NCBI RefSeq assembly: GCF_033807715.1
Contig: NC_084599.1
Span: forward strand, 12,711,125 to 12,775,124
Direction: 5' to 3'
Source of the DNA: Cololabis saira
Taxonomy: Eukaryota; Chordata; Actinopteri; Beloniformes; Belonidae
Length of the DNA stretch: 64,000 nucleotides
The notes under the pieces are model-generated. The model ran no database searches and was not told the DNA's origin. It saw only the letters and a program-made list of their open reading frames with translations. Position 1 is the stretch's first letter. Each line of letters opens with the position of its first letter. Below, piece by piece: positions 32,640 to 43,178 of this stretch. A program made the position numbers and the translations under genes.

Positions 32640-33465
32640 GCCAATCCCAATACACCCCCTACTTTCTACCACTAGCCCTCACTCACTACCACTAGCCCTA
32701 AAAATGAAGCCACAGCGGTAGGGCCCTTGTAATGTAATGTGGTTTACGTTCGGGTACGTAAGCGACTGCGTGGTTACGTTTGCACATACGTCACACCATA
32801 TCAGGAAGCAGAGAGCTAAAAGCTGTTTTAATTTCCACTGTAGCGCTGTTAATATGCCACTTTATTAAGTTTTAATATTTTTTCCAGGCATAAAAGTAAC
32901 CGTTAAGATCCCCAACCTGGGCTCAGTTTATCCAAATAATGCCTGTTAAGAAATTTGCTGCGATGTTTTTGGGATGAGAAGAGCCGCCGGGTCGGGAGCT
33001 GATTTATGGTTCCGCGTTAAATCGACTTGGTGTAACGCGGAACCATAAATCAGCCTTTATTATTCTGGCGAGATCTTCGCAACAATGGGCAAGCAAGTGA
33101 TTACGTACATTCACTGAGTGAATATTATGAAAGTAAAATAATATTTCTCGCTAGAAATGTAATCAAAACGCATTTTTATGCAGAAACTAACTCAAAATAT
33201 TGATTTTATTCACTAAAAAATAAGAAATGTCCGCCATGTTTTTTTGTTTGATTCAGTCTGAAAATGATGACGTAAAGCATTCTGGGAAATTTTTCTGGCC
33301 CTCAGTCGCGAAGTCAGCATCTGAAATCCCTAGCTGTGAAGGGGTAGATTCATACCCACTACCCCTTGAAAAGTCCACTACCCCTAGATGCAAAGAGGAA
33401 TTGGGACACCACTACCCTCACGGGAACGTGTAAAATTTAGGGGTAGGGGGTGTATTGGGTTTGGC
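32640..33465. mobile_element. Non-autonomous DNA element with 'CCCAATACACCCCCTAC' inverted ends
   Basis: GCCAATCCCAATACACCCCC on the left matches the complement of GGGGGTGTATTGGGTTTGGC on the right over at least 18 of 20 positions. The interior holds a short copy of the palindromic MITE family (32998-33053), so that MITE inserted later or moved with it. No coding capacity seen. Confidence 0.75.
32998..33053. mobile_element. Palindromic MITE, copy 2 (short form, nested)
   Basis: 56-bp palindrome: GCTGATTTATGGTTCCGCGT and its complement with only GACTTGG-like sequence between. This is the smallest of the five copies and keeps both terminal arms intact. Confidence 0.85.
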
Positions 33466-33489
33466 CCAAAGTCTTTAGGTGAAGTAGAA

Positions 33490-34101
33490 CAGTGGTTCCC
33501 AACCTTTTTTCCTTGTTTCCCCTACTTGTGTCTAAGACCAGCCGGGCCCCCCGACCCGTACGTACTGGCACCAAAAGAGTAAAGTGATTCGTTACAAATC
33601 TTTAATTGAAAAAACATTTAATTATGTTTTTGTGATACATTTCTCTTTGGTTTACCCTGTATACATATGACTTTGTCTTTCTCACCTTCATTTTGTGTCA
33701 CCAATGTATAAAATACACACAGAAAATAATTGCAAGGACATAAAATAATTTCTGAAAAATTTCTCTTTTAATATGAGCGCAAACATTTTTAACATTTTTC
33801 CTTTAACAACCTGTCGGAGTAGTAGTATGATTAAATGTTGAATAATGATATAATAATTTATTAAGTTTTTATCCTGCTAAATAACTTAGAAATATATTTT
33901 GGTCATTTTAAAATACTACGTGGGTTTATACAGACTTGGATTACAGTATTCCATTAGGTGTGTTATTATTTTTTATTTATTTAACATGCGCAAATATACA
34001 TTTTACAACTGCATTTCTTCAAAGTAGACAAAGTTTCGCGCCCCCCCAGAGATCTCAGGCCCCCCCTAGGGGGGGCCCGGACCCCAGGTTGAGAGAGACT
34101 G
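33490..34101. mobile_element. hAT-like non-autonomous element with 8-bp target duplication
   Basis: Left end CAGTGGTTCCCAACCTTTTT, right end CCCCAGGTTGAGAGAGACTG (imperfect complement). The 8-bp direct repeat AAGTAGAA flanks it at 33482-33489 and 34102-34109. Long C and G runs sit just inside the right end. No intact frame. Confidence 0.85.
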
Positions 34102-34163
34102 AAGTAGAAGACCATTTATTGTCTAAAGATGATAACAACTGTGCTGATACAGTGCAATAAACC

Positions 34164-34719
34164 CAGTACGTTTACATGCACTAACAGAAAGTCGAATTAT
34201 TGCCTTAGTCCAACTGATATCGAAGTTTTAAAAGCCATGTACACACCTTAGTTGGGCTGCAGTCAACCCGAACTGAGTTCTTGAAATCAAGCTATTAGAA
34301 CCAAACCATGGGGTTCTAATTCGAGCTATTTCAGCACCTATACACAAACCACGGTTAGCCGAGCTATTTACTGCCCAGGGACTGCCCGAAATGACAAGGC
34401 GGGAATACCAACAGTCACAGCGCGACAACAACACAGTAGCAGAATAAGAAGAAGACTTTGCGTGCAACGCGATCAGGCTTAGTATGTACAAAATTACAGA
34501 GCTGCTGCATCGTTGGTATCCATGTCTGTGTATTGCTGTCCTACGTCTGCTTCCAATGCGATATGGCGCGTTGCGCCACCTAGCGTCGGAGTCAAACGCA
34601 CCTCACTCAACTGGTTTCTCTTCCTGTGCATGTATAATCAGATTTCTTGGAAACTTCAGTTAAATCCTTAGTTTGATTGTTGCAAATAGCGCGATTTAGA
34701 ATTGCATGTAACCACACTG
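34164..34719. mobile_element. Non-autonomous DNA element with 'TTTACATGCA' ends
   Basis: CAGTACGTTTACATGCACT on the left mirrors ATTGCATGTAACCACACTG on the right. Contains no recognisable transposase. No convincing target duplication was found, and family placement is uncertain. Confidence 0.6.
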
Positions 34720-36127
34720 CCTGTTCCGTAAAAATGTAGTATTCTAAGTCGGTTGTTGGTCACAGTTACACTTTTAGCAAAGTCCATCTTCTCTGTCTGA
34801 CACTCACAGCAAACTACAACATTAGAGATAATGACACTGATTTGTGTCAGCTTAATGTCATAATATTACACATGTTTGAAAGAAGGTGAATTATTAATTA
34901 CCAATGGCCCAATTTCATGACTTTAGCATGATATTTTTACAATGCCATTGCATATCAAAAGCTTGAAAAGGGCTACGTGCTGACGTTGCTAAGAAAATAC
35001 TTGACAAAGTCCAACAGGATGAACAAGAAATAATTAGGGGAGTTAAACAGCAAATTGCCATCTTCTTCATCTCAGAGCACTACCCAAGCCCTTTGGGTAT
35101 TTACTTCTGGCAGATTTGTCAACTTCTGTTCTTTGGTATCTGGAACGACAGCTACTATAGCCTAACAGAATTTCCCAAACAATCACATAACTAAAAAAAA
35201 AAAAAATCGCTGTACATCTGCTTTGCTGAAACACATAGAATTTCAACAAAGATAACTCAAAGTCTTGAGTATATACAAAGCTAAAGGAAAACTTTCAACA
35301 GTAAGCACATTTCAAATATTAACAATTAACTCAAATTCACAACTTCGAACTACAATACACTTTCATGTCAGCAGCCCAGAGTGAGGATACGGCAACCCAA
35401 CTAAAAACCAGTTAAGTTAAATTCCAAATAAAAAGGTCATCGGTTTCCAAGCCTAGTATAACCAAAAATAATGCCACTAATGAGTGGGTAACCGTGAGAC
35501 TAACAAGAAGTCATGTGTAAAACAATGAATGGTGGACACAACACGCATGCATGTCTTACTTTTCTAATGCAAGGGCATAAAACAATCTCAAGTTACGCCT
35601 GTCTGGTTATGTCACTCTCAGGGGAGATTTTCATAAGAGACACCCCTCCTCAGGCAACTCAGAGGCACATCACAAAATGCAAAGCGACACATGTCCCCCA
35701 TCACCAGCCAAGGGTGCAAACTGTCTTATTGATCTAAATAGAGGATATTTCCATAGAAGAGAAAAGTTGTCAGAGATTGCAAGTCGCACCTGAATGTTAG
35801 GACTACTAAATTGGACTTGTCCACTTTAACAACACAACCCATGGTTAATAGTTTCCAGTAAGTAATGCCACTGCCTGAACTGATCCACATCTGCGGCCAT
35901 AAAATAAGATAAAGAAAATGCAATATAATAATAATAAAAGTACCCAAATGTGATATAAACTGATCAAAACTCTGAAATACCTCCAAGAGTTTGACCTCAA
36001 TGGGCAAAGAACATAGTGGTGACTGCAGGGCATGCCCTTAGACTTGACAGTAAGACATCTCATTATATAATGTTAGATGTGTATTTTCTTTATCAGAATT
36101 ACAGAAACACTGCTATTCTGATACACG

Positions 36128-36154
36128 CAAAAAAAAAAAAAAAAAAAAAAAAAG
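36128..36154. repeat. Poly(A) run
   Basis: About 25 adenines just upstream of the CA array. No retroelement body was identified on either side. Confidence 0.85.
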
Positions 36155-36227
36155 CAGGCGTTCAGTTGCTTAGTCTGACGTGGGTGATTGCTACTAAGCT
36201 GTCGTGGACAGACAGACATACAGACAG

Positions 36228-36293
36228 AAAGATGCACACACAACCACACACACACAGTCTCACACACACAGTCACACACACACAGTCACACAG

Positions 36294-36326
<33 letters not shown>
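36228..36326. repeat. (CA)n-rich microsatellite
   Basis: CA blocks separated by short GT-containing interruptions (CACAGTCA), ending in an uninterrupted run of about 15 CA units. Confidence 0.9.
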
Positions 36327-36327
<1 letters not shown>

Positions 36328-36638
36328 CGACTGAGGCGCAATCGTCCACCATTACGCCTCCGCAAAAAAGGCTTTTCACGGTTGAGCTAATCTGACCAAG
36401 TTCTGAGATCAGTGGCTCATAAAGTCATAATCACAGCCATCCACGGTTACACGGCACGGGGGGGGGGCTCGGAAACACCCGGCAGTATCACTAGTTACCA
36501 CGTTCATAAACTTAAAGGACGCAACTTAGCCCCCAAAAAGAGGAGCCACCTCTCTCCAAGTCCCCAGTCAACAACAACAAGCTACAGCCTGCTAACATTG
36601 ACTTGGCTCGCAGACAACAACCTGTCCGGCTACTCACG

Positions 36639-36724
36639 GCCGATTTATGGTCCCGCGTTACACCGACGCAGGCCATGACGCAGACCCTACGCCGTCGCTT
36701 TAACGCAGACCCATAAATCCAGGC
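36639..36724. mobile_element. Palindromic MITE, copy 3
   Basis: GATTTATGGTCCCGCGTTAC ... TAACGCAGACCCATAAATC with CCTACGCCGTCG in the middle. Lies about 0.57 kb inside GATAD2A intron 1, within the GC-rich promoter block. Confidence 0.8.
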
Positions 36725-37290
36725 TTGACCAGGACCAGCCACTAATCCACACCGATTACCGGCCACTTCTTCACAGACTAAACTCGGACTAAAACCAGCA
36801 GTATCTGCCCCAAATGAGGGGGTAACGACCCAATACAGCCCGACCCCGGGTCTCCCTCGTCCCCGCGTCTGAATAGCGATGCAGGGCAGACAATGAAGCC
36901 GAGCCTGGGTCGGTAGCCGCGGCTAAACACTCACACACATAAACACATCCACAGCCCTGTTGTGGGGACACAAAGTGCACGGGAAAGTTGTATTTTGTAG
37001 TAATGCCGCTGGGTTTCAGCTACGACTCGAGTTGGAGTAAAAAGTTTAGTGGGTATTGGTCCACTTTGGGGGGTTTGAGTGTGCAGCCCGGACCGGGGGA
37101 GGTTGCGGGTTCGAGCCTGAAACACACCAACCGTCTCCCCCTTGCACGTTAGCTCCCGGGGCTAGGCTAACTAGCCGCACTTAGCCCGGCTAACGCCGAT
37201 ACACAAACTTCCGTCGTCATCTGATTTTAATTGAAAACTGGGGTGTTGGATTAGATTGTGAGATAAGAAAATGATGAAACGGCGACTTAC

Positions 37291-37440
37291 GGAGTTTGGG
37301 AGGAGGTTGATCCGAGTTCCCCCGCAATTTTGTGTTGTTTGATTTCAGTAATTTAGCTGGCTTTGGCGTAAAAAAAATCCCGGGGATCCCCTCTCGTCTG
37401 TCCTTAGCCACTCCGGCTGCCAGATAATGTAATGAGCCAC
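37291..37440 (-). other. gatad2a: Putative GATAD2A 5' noncoding exon
   Basis: A strong minus-strand donor (CAAACTCC|GTAAGTCG) at 37290 in GC-rich DNA, with the next recognisable acceptor of the gene at 16808, just before the start codon. The upper limit (transcription start) is a guess from sequence composition. Confidence 0.5.
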
Positions 37441-37545
37441 CACAGGCGGCGTCATGCTGCGTTCATATGCACCTCGGAAATGTGAGGTGCAAACGAGAGA
37501 AACGTTAGTGTGCGTGAGTGTGTTTGTGTGCGTGTATAAATGTAT

Positions 37546-37620
37546 GTATAATAACAGATATAAAATGTATAACAGGTGTAAAATTCTAGGTCTGAGTTTA
37601 CATGTATGCATTTATTACAC
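37546..37620 (+). repeat. Direct-repeat segment A, copy 1 (partial)
   Basis: Contains ATAACAGATATAAAATGTAT and GTTTACATGTATGCATTTAT, shared with copies at 38460-38635 and 39365-39505. Stops at the element that follows. Confidence 0.8.
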
Positions 37621-37621
37621 T

Positions 37622-38459
37622 CAGAGGTGTCAAGTAACGAAGTATAAATACTTTGTTACCTTACTTAAGTAGAAATTTTGGTTATCTATACTTCACTGGA
37701 GTAATTATTTTTCAGACGACTTTTTACTTTTTTTAAAACTTTTTTTTACTTTTACTACTTTTTACTCCTTACATTTAATTTCGGCCCTAAAAAAAACTAT
37801 CCAGTTAAATTGCGCCATCCGGATATTGATTGATTGATTGAAGAAGAATTGAAGAATTTATTAGAAGAATTGCATAGGATCAGGTACAGTTTCATGACAG
37901 TACAGATTCGCTGATACAAAGTCAACTAAAAGGCATTTTTCCAAGAAAGCATTACACTTGTTTACTTTGGAGACCTTTTTAGAGTGAATTTGGTTGTGGT
38001 TGTTTCAGATGTTCTTGTCCAGTTTTGTTCTTACATCCGTTCCCTCAGATTCCTGCAACTAAACTTGGATGTACATTCCAATAAAGGTTAGGATAAATGA
38101 TAACATGCCTCTGAAGTTTGACTTTTTGCACCATTACAATACTTATAGGCAACTAGTCATCATATCTCCTGCTCTCTGAAACACATGTTAATGCTCAATA
38201 GTACACATATATGCTTCTTTAATATATTTGCATTATACTAAGATGCATTCATTTTCAATGGCTTTTGTCCTTAATGGCTTTTTTCCCCCTTACATTACTT
38301 TTACTTTTATACTTTAAGTAGTTTTGAAACCAGTACTTTTATACTTTTACTTGAGTAAAAAAACTTGAGTTGATACTTCAACTTCTACAGGAGTATTTTT
38401 AAACTCTAGTATCTATACTTCTACCTGAGTAATGAATGTGAATACTTTTGACACCTCTG
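37622..38459. mobile_element. Non-autonomous DNA element with CAGAGGTGTCAA ends
   Basis: Perfect 12-bp terminal inverted repeat (CAGAGGTGTCAA) and T/A-rich ACTTTTACTT subterminal repeats. No transposase frame. The immediate flanks do not match as a target duplication. Confidence 0.75.
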
Positions 38460-38635
38460 TATATAACAGATATAAAATGTATGTATAACAGGTGTAAAAT
38501 TCTGGGTCTGAGTTTACATCCTTCGGGATTAATAAAGTACATCTATCTATCTATCTATGTATGTATGCATTTATTACACTGACACTGAGAAACATTGACC
38601 AGAACCCGTTCAACCAACATCATCCATCCTGGAAT
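38460..38635 (+). repeat. Direct-repeat segment A, copy 2
   Basis: Same segment as copy 1, extended by ACACTGACACTGAGAAACAT and CAACATCATCCATCCTGGAA. It is interrupted by CCTTCGGGATTAATAAAGTA and (CTAT)n, a retroelement-type tail absent from copy 3. Confidence 0.85.
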
Positions 38636-39364
38636 CAGAGCTGGGTAGAGTAGCCAAAAATTGTACCCAAGTAAAAGTACTGTTACTTCAGAATAATATG
38701 ACTCAAGTAGAAGTAAAAAGTAGTCATCCAAATAATTAATTGAGTAAAAGTAAAAAAGTACTTGGTGAAAAAACTACTCAAGTACTGAGTAACTGTTGAG
38801 TAACGTCTGATTTATTTTTTTAACACAAACATTCAAACAGACAAAAGTACAAAATAATCATCTTCAGGCAAATTAAATCAATATAATAATACAATAAATT
38901 AAAATGAATAAAAAATAGCTTAAATTAAAATAATCTTAAAGTAAATTCAAGTACTTTAATAAATAATAAAATAAATACAATAATAACAGAATAAAAAAAT
39001 AAATTAAGCACAAGTAGCACAAAACTTCAAGCCTTTGTACTTTTCTTTTTTAACCAGAACTAGAACAAGCCCATGAACTCATAGAAACTCTGCAAAAACA
39101 TGCAAAAACAAACATTTTTCCCAAAGAATCACCCAGTGATGTCATGAGATTGACACGTACGCAGATAAAAGGGATACAAGAAAAGTAACAGCTCAACGTA
39201 GCCTAATGTAGCGGAGTAAGAGGAACAGTTTCTTCTTCACAAATCTACTCAAGTAAAAGTAAAAAGTATAGTGATTCAAAACTACTCCTAAAAGTACAAC
39301 ATTTCCCAAAACTTACTCAAGTAAATGTAATGGAGTAAATGTAACTCGTTGCTACCCACTTCTG
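38636..39364. mobile_element. Non-autonomous DNA element with CAGA(A/G)(C/G)TGGGTAG ends
   Basis: Left CAGAGCTGGGTAGAGTAGC pairs with right GCTACCCACTTCTG. Both flanks are rich in AAGTAAAAGTA repeats typical of a widespread fish element. No coding potential. Confidence 0.75.
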
Positions 39365-39505
39365 TGTATAACAGATTTAAAATGTATGTATAACAGGGGT
39401 AAAATTCTGGGTCCGAGTTTACATGTATGCATTTATTACACTGACACTGAGAAACATTCACCAGAACCCATTCAACCAACATCATCCATCCTGGAATACA
39501 AACTA
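39365..39505 (+). repeat. Direct-repeat segment A, copy 3
   Basis: Third copy, uninterrupted, running straight into LINE coding sequence (QTTGGETIERVPSYKYLGIW). This suggests that segment A is itself LINE-derived DNA. Confidence 0.8.
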
Positions 39506-40700
39506 CTGGAGGAGAAACTATTGAAAGAGTACCATCATATAAATATCTGGGTATCTGGTTGTAGTAGAAGTTTATTGCAGACTCATGGTCCATACAAAAA
39601 CAAACCAATTACATAGAACAAAATACATACAAAACATAAAAAAAGGGACAGGGACAGTTACAAATACAAGCTTTTAAGCCAACGTCTCCTGAGACAAGAG
39701 GACTATCTGACGCAGCTCTTCCCAGGGTCATTTATATTGACAATGCTGCCATTCACAGACTCATCCAAACGGCACATGAAACTGTGCATTACATTCCTAA
39801 GAACAGCTTGAAGAGTATTGACTCTTGCAGCCACAAACATCTCACTTGCACTGCACCATCTAGGCCTTTTGAGTAAGATTCTCATAGCATCATTATATGC
39901 AACTTGAAGTTTCTGGAAACTTACTTTTTTATAACCATTTTATGGTTGGATGACAAACTGTCATTTTCAGAACATGTGTCACATCTGCTAAAGAAACTGA
40001 GGGCTTTGCTGGAGTTTTATTATAGAAACAAAACCGGTTTTAACATTGTTGCCAAGAAAAAACTGGTACAGGCAACTTTTTTAAGCACTTTGGACTACGG
40101 GGACATTATTTATATGCATGCTGCTTCCTCAACACTTCATTGCCTTGACACAGTATTTCACAGTGCTTTATGTTTTATTACTAACTCAGCGTTTAGGACA
40201 CATCACTGTGTTCTCTATTCTCTGGTCTCCTGGCCCTCACTGACCCTGAGGAGACAACACCATTGGATTATTTTTATTTACAAAGCCATACTGAATAAAC
40301 TCCCCTCATATCTGTCCAACTTGTTGTCTCCAGCTCACAGTGTGTACAGCTCCCGCTCTTCCACACGGAAGCTGTATAAAGTCCCCAGGATTCATACAGA
40401 ACTTGGCAAAGCAGCTTTCTCCTACGCTGCTCCCTGGTCCTGGAACCACACTCAGAACTCTCCAACTTTCTGGACTCATCTCCTTGGGTCAATTCAAAGT
40501 TCTTCTTAAACAGAAACTAACAGAAATGTGCACCTGTTCTTTTTAATGTAGGGTATTGTAATGTTGTTTGCACTGTGTTGTTGTTGTTAAATTGATTTTA
40601 TTGTTGTTGCATCAGTTAAGCCTCTTGGCCAGGTCTCCCTCGCAAAAGATATTCAGTCTCAAGGGATTTTCCTGGTAAAATAAAGGTTCAATAATTTATG
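39505..40700 (+). mobile_element. 5'-truncated LINE with a second LINE inserted
   Basis: The reading frame ...ERVPSYKYLGIW breaks near 39557 and resumes near 39945 as WLDDKLSFSEHVSHLLKK. It continues through 40509 with YRNKTGFNIVAKKKLVQATF, TLDYGDIIYMHA and SYAAPWSWNHTQNS, the C-terminal part of a LINE reverse transcriptase. The 3' UTR has TTGGCCAGGTCTCCCTCGCA and an AATAAAGG-type end near 40690. The catalytic YxDD region is not present. Confidence 0.8.
39557..39945 (-). mobile_element. Minus-strand LINE fragment nested in the plus-strand LINE
   Basis: Minus-strand frame (39885-39703) reads CSASEMFVAARVNTLQAVLR, then NVMHSFMCRLDESVNGSIV, the C-terminal pattern of another fish LINE family. 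Its 3' end points left and ends CAATAAACTTCTACTAC near 39560. TGGTTG occurs at both borders and may be a short target duplication. Confidence 0.7.
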
Positions 40701-43178
40701 CCCCATCAAAACTGAACTCGATCATTAACTCACCCTAACTCCAACTACTCATTTATTACATTGCTAAAAATTTACTTTTATAATAAGAGAGGAGAGCGTT
40801 ACATTCTATGCTCAGTTTGAATAGATAAACATCACAATGAAGTCACATTTCAGCCAATTCCTGGGAAACTTCTACTGCTCAAACTTTTGGTGGTGACTTG
40901 GGGAAATTCAGTGGTTATCCTCAAACAGAAAGCACCTCTTCCTCATAGCAATGCTGGTAAAACACTTGATATTTGTCATCTCTGAATGACAATTTTATAA
41001 CAGTTAGTTATTAATTTTATGAAGGATTCTTTTTTACTATTCTCCATGAACATGTTTCAACTTTCTGAACAAACTCACAAACTACATGGAACTGGGAAAC
41101 TGGCACTGGGATAGCCAGACACTGCAACCACAAACTGAAGTGGTGCAGCATTAACCTCCTAGGATACACAAAACAGTAACCATGGACTCAATTTACTGTT
41201 CCACACAGGTCTCAAAACAATCTACGAAAGGCCTTTGTGAGTGATGCAAATAAAGGATCTTCAAATTGGAAAGAGGTCAATCTACTTAAATGAGATGTCA
41301 GAAAAGGGGACTGGGTCCCAGTTCACAGGCTGACAGATCTAGCAGACATGGATGTTTTCAATGCAAAAAGCAGTTAGTCAAAATATTTTTATTATTGCCA
41401 CAACACTGCATTTCTTGTTCTTGGTTAACTTTTTACAAGGAGGGACATGTTTTGTTTATCACACACAAGAATCAGAGTCAAATGCTAGGAACACTTAATG
41501 AAATTAAAACGGTTTGATTTCATCATAGGATCAATTATATCTGAAAAACAACATCCAGCCGAGTCGTTCCTGTTTATATGGACATTTAACTTTTAATCAA
41601 TTTATTAAAAAAAAAGTAAATTTTCATTTCAAGTAACTGTATTAGATTAGGGAGCCATTATGATGTCAGCATAAATTCAGTGTTGTTAAAAAGCATTTAA
41701 ATCAGTCCCTATCAGAATGGCACTTATAAAGCACAGCCAACACTACCAATGTCACTGCCATAGCTTTCACTAATTACTGTACCCCACGTCCTGAGGCGTC
41801 GGAAAGAAAGGCCCAGTTTCCTAGTATTTGCAGGCTCATTTGAACACAGTGCATGTCCAGTCACTATGATTAGCACAGCCCATCTTCAACACACACAAGA
41901 CCCAGATTCACTTGATAATAAACCCCACACAACCCAGTGAGTGTCATGCCTACAGACTGAGAGGTACATTCATACCTTTCAATCTATTTTTTTATTGGAA
42001 AATTATTGAAAACAATGTAAGAATTAAAAACATAGGCATTAGATAAAATATGGCCAGTACTCAAGCTTCAACTGTGTCCTTACAGTGCTTTAAATACCAA
42101 GCATTGAGATACCTACATAGGATTGCTAAAATACATATCACACTTTTCTAAATTTGATTTATAAAATGTCACTGTACAATAAAGGTTCAAAAAGTGGCAA
42201 ATCTATACATACTGTGAAGAGATCATTTAGTAGAACTATAGAGACAAATTCAAATATAACAAAATAAAATAAATTCTTTTTTTTCCCAACAGAAGAAAAC
42301 TGAAAGTCTACATGTAATCTGGAAAATGTTTTTTTTTCTTTTAATTTTATTATGGAACACACAAAGCAACAAAACAAAAAAAACAAAAACAAAAAAAAAA
42401 AACAGTGAAATGTGTGCATGTGTGTGTTTAAGGGGAATTGGCCATCAAGTTATAGAAATTCAACAAGTATTTTAATCCTTTTGTTTCTGCACAACAGAAT
42501 ACATTGTTTAAATTGTAAATTGAAACTTTTGAATTGTTCTGTGAAAATAAAATTGCATGAGGACTGTATTTTTCCTACCATGGATTTTGTGCAAAAAATT
42601 GGAGAATTTATTGTTAGCAACTCAGTTGAAAAACGAATGTACAGGGAGTTGCATCAGTAACATCCATGCATGGGAAAGAAAAACAGCGTCCATACGAAAA
42701 AGGCAAGATGTAAAATATTTATCAACAGTTACAAAAATAGCAACATGAATAAATTAATTTCTTCTACATATCTTTACTGCCCCAACTAACCTGCTGTTTT
42801 CCAACAAATGGAAAAAAAAATCCCAGCAAACGTAGAGAAGGTTCCCTATGTCTGAGGCAATGAAGCCCTTTTAAACATTGCCTAATGTCCTTCACTCTTT
42901 TATTCAACAGTCCAATTCTGCTCTTGTGCCCTATAATTGTCCACATCAGAGTGTTAAATAGACGTACACAGCAGCTGTAATTGTTTTACAACTTAAAAAA
43001 AAAAAGAAGTAATATTAGACAATCAGGAACAAATATTAAGAAGCAAATGAAGTCAAGGTCGTATCCATCATTTGTTAAAATCCTTTCAAGCTACAGTGGT
43101 CTTAATAGCAGGTTGTTAGGCATCAAACTGCTGCTTGTGATAATTTACCAACTACAATCACATGCACCAGGACATTCC

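Larger units (their letters stand above)
16808..37290 (-). other. GATAD2A intron 1 (about 20.5 kb), transposon-rich
   Basis: Bounded by a CAG acceptor at 16808-16810 and a GTAAGTCG donor at 37290. No conserved GATAD2A coding sequence lies inside. Between the listed elements (SINE-like 18.4 kb, Tc1-like 22.1 kb, exon-like ORF 24.4 kb, microsatellites 25.4-25.7 kb, Myb/SANT ORF 28.8 kb, element 29.9 kb, three elements 32.6-34.7 kb, MITE 36.6 kb) I recognise nothing in 16.8-18.4, 18.6-22.1, 25.8-28.6, 30.7-32.6 and 34.7-36.1 kb. Confidence 0.65.
36350..37450 (-). promoter_or_regulatory. GC-rich GATAD2A promoter region
   Basis: CpG-containing block unlike the AT-rich flanks, overlapping the putative noncoding first exon. 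No TATA box near a plausible start, consistent with a broad CpG-type promoter. Limits are approximate and judged by eye. Confidence 0.5.
37441..43178. other. Interval between GATAD2A 5' end and MAU2 stop codon
   Basis: The proximal half (37.5-40.7 kb) is a repeat cluster described separately. 40.7-43.18 kb is AT-rich unique-looking sequence whose right part should be MAU2 3' UTR. Minus-strand AATAAA hexamers occur, among others, at 42607-42612 and 42346-42351, and I cannot tell which is used. Confidence 0.5.

Noticed and set aside
37108..37117. GGTTCGAGCC resembling a tRNA B box
   Set aside because: No A box at the right spacing and no cloverleaf could be drawn from the surrounding GC-rich sequence.
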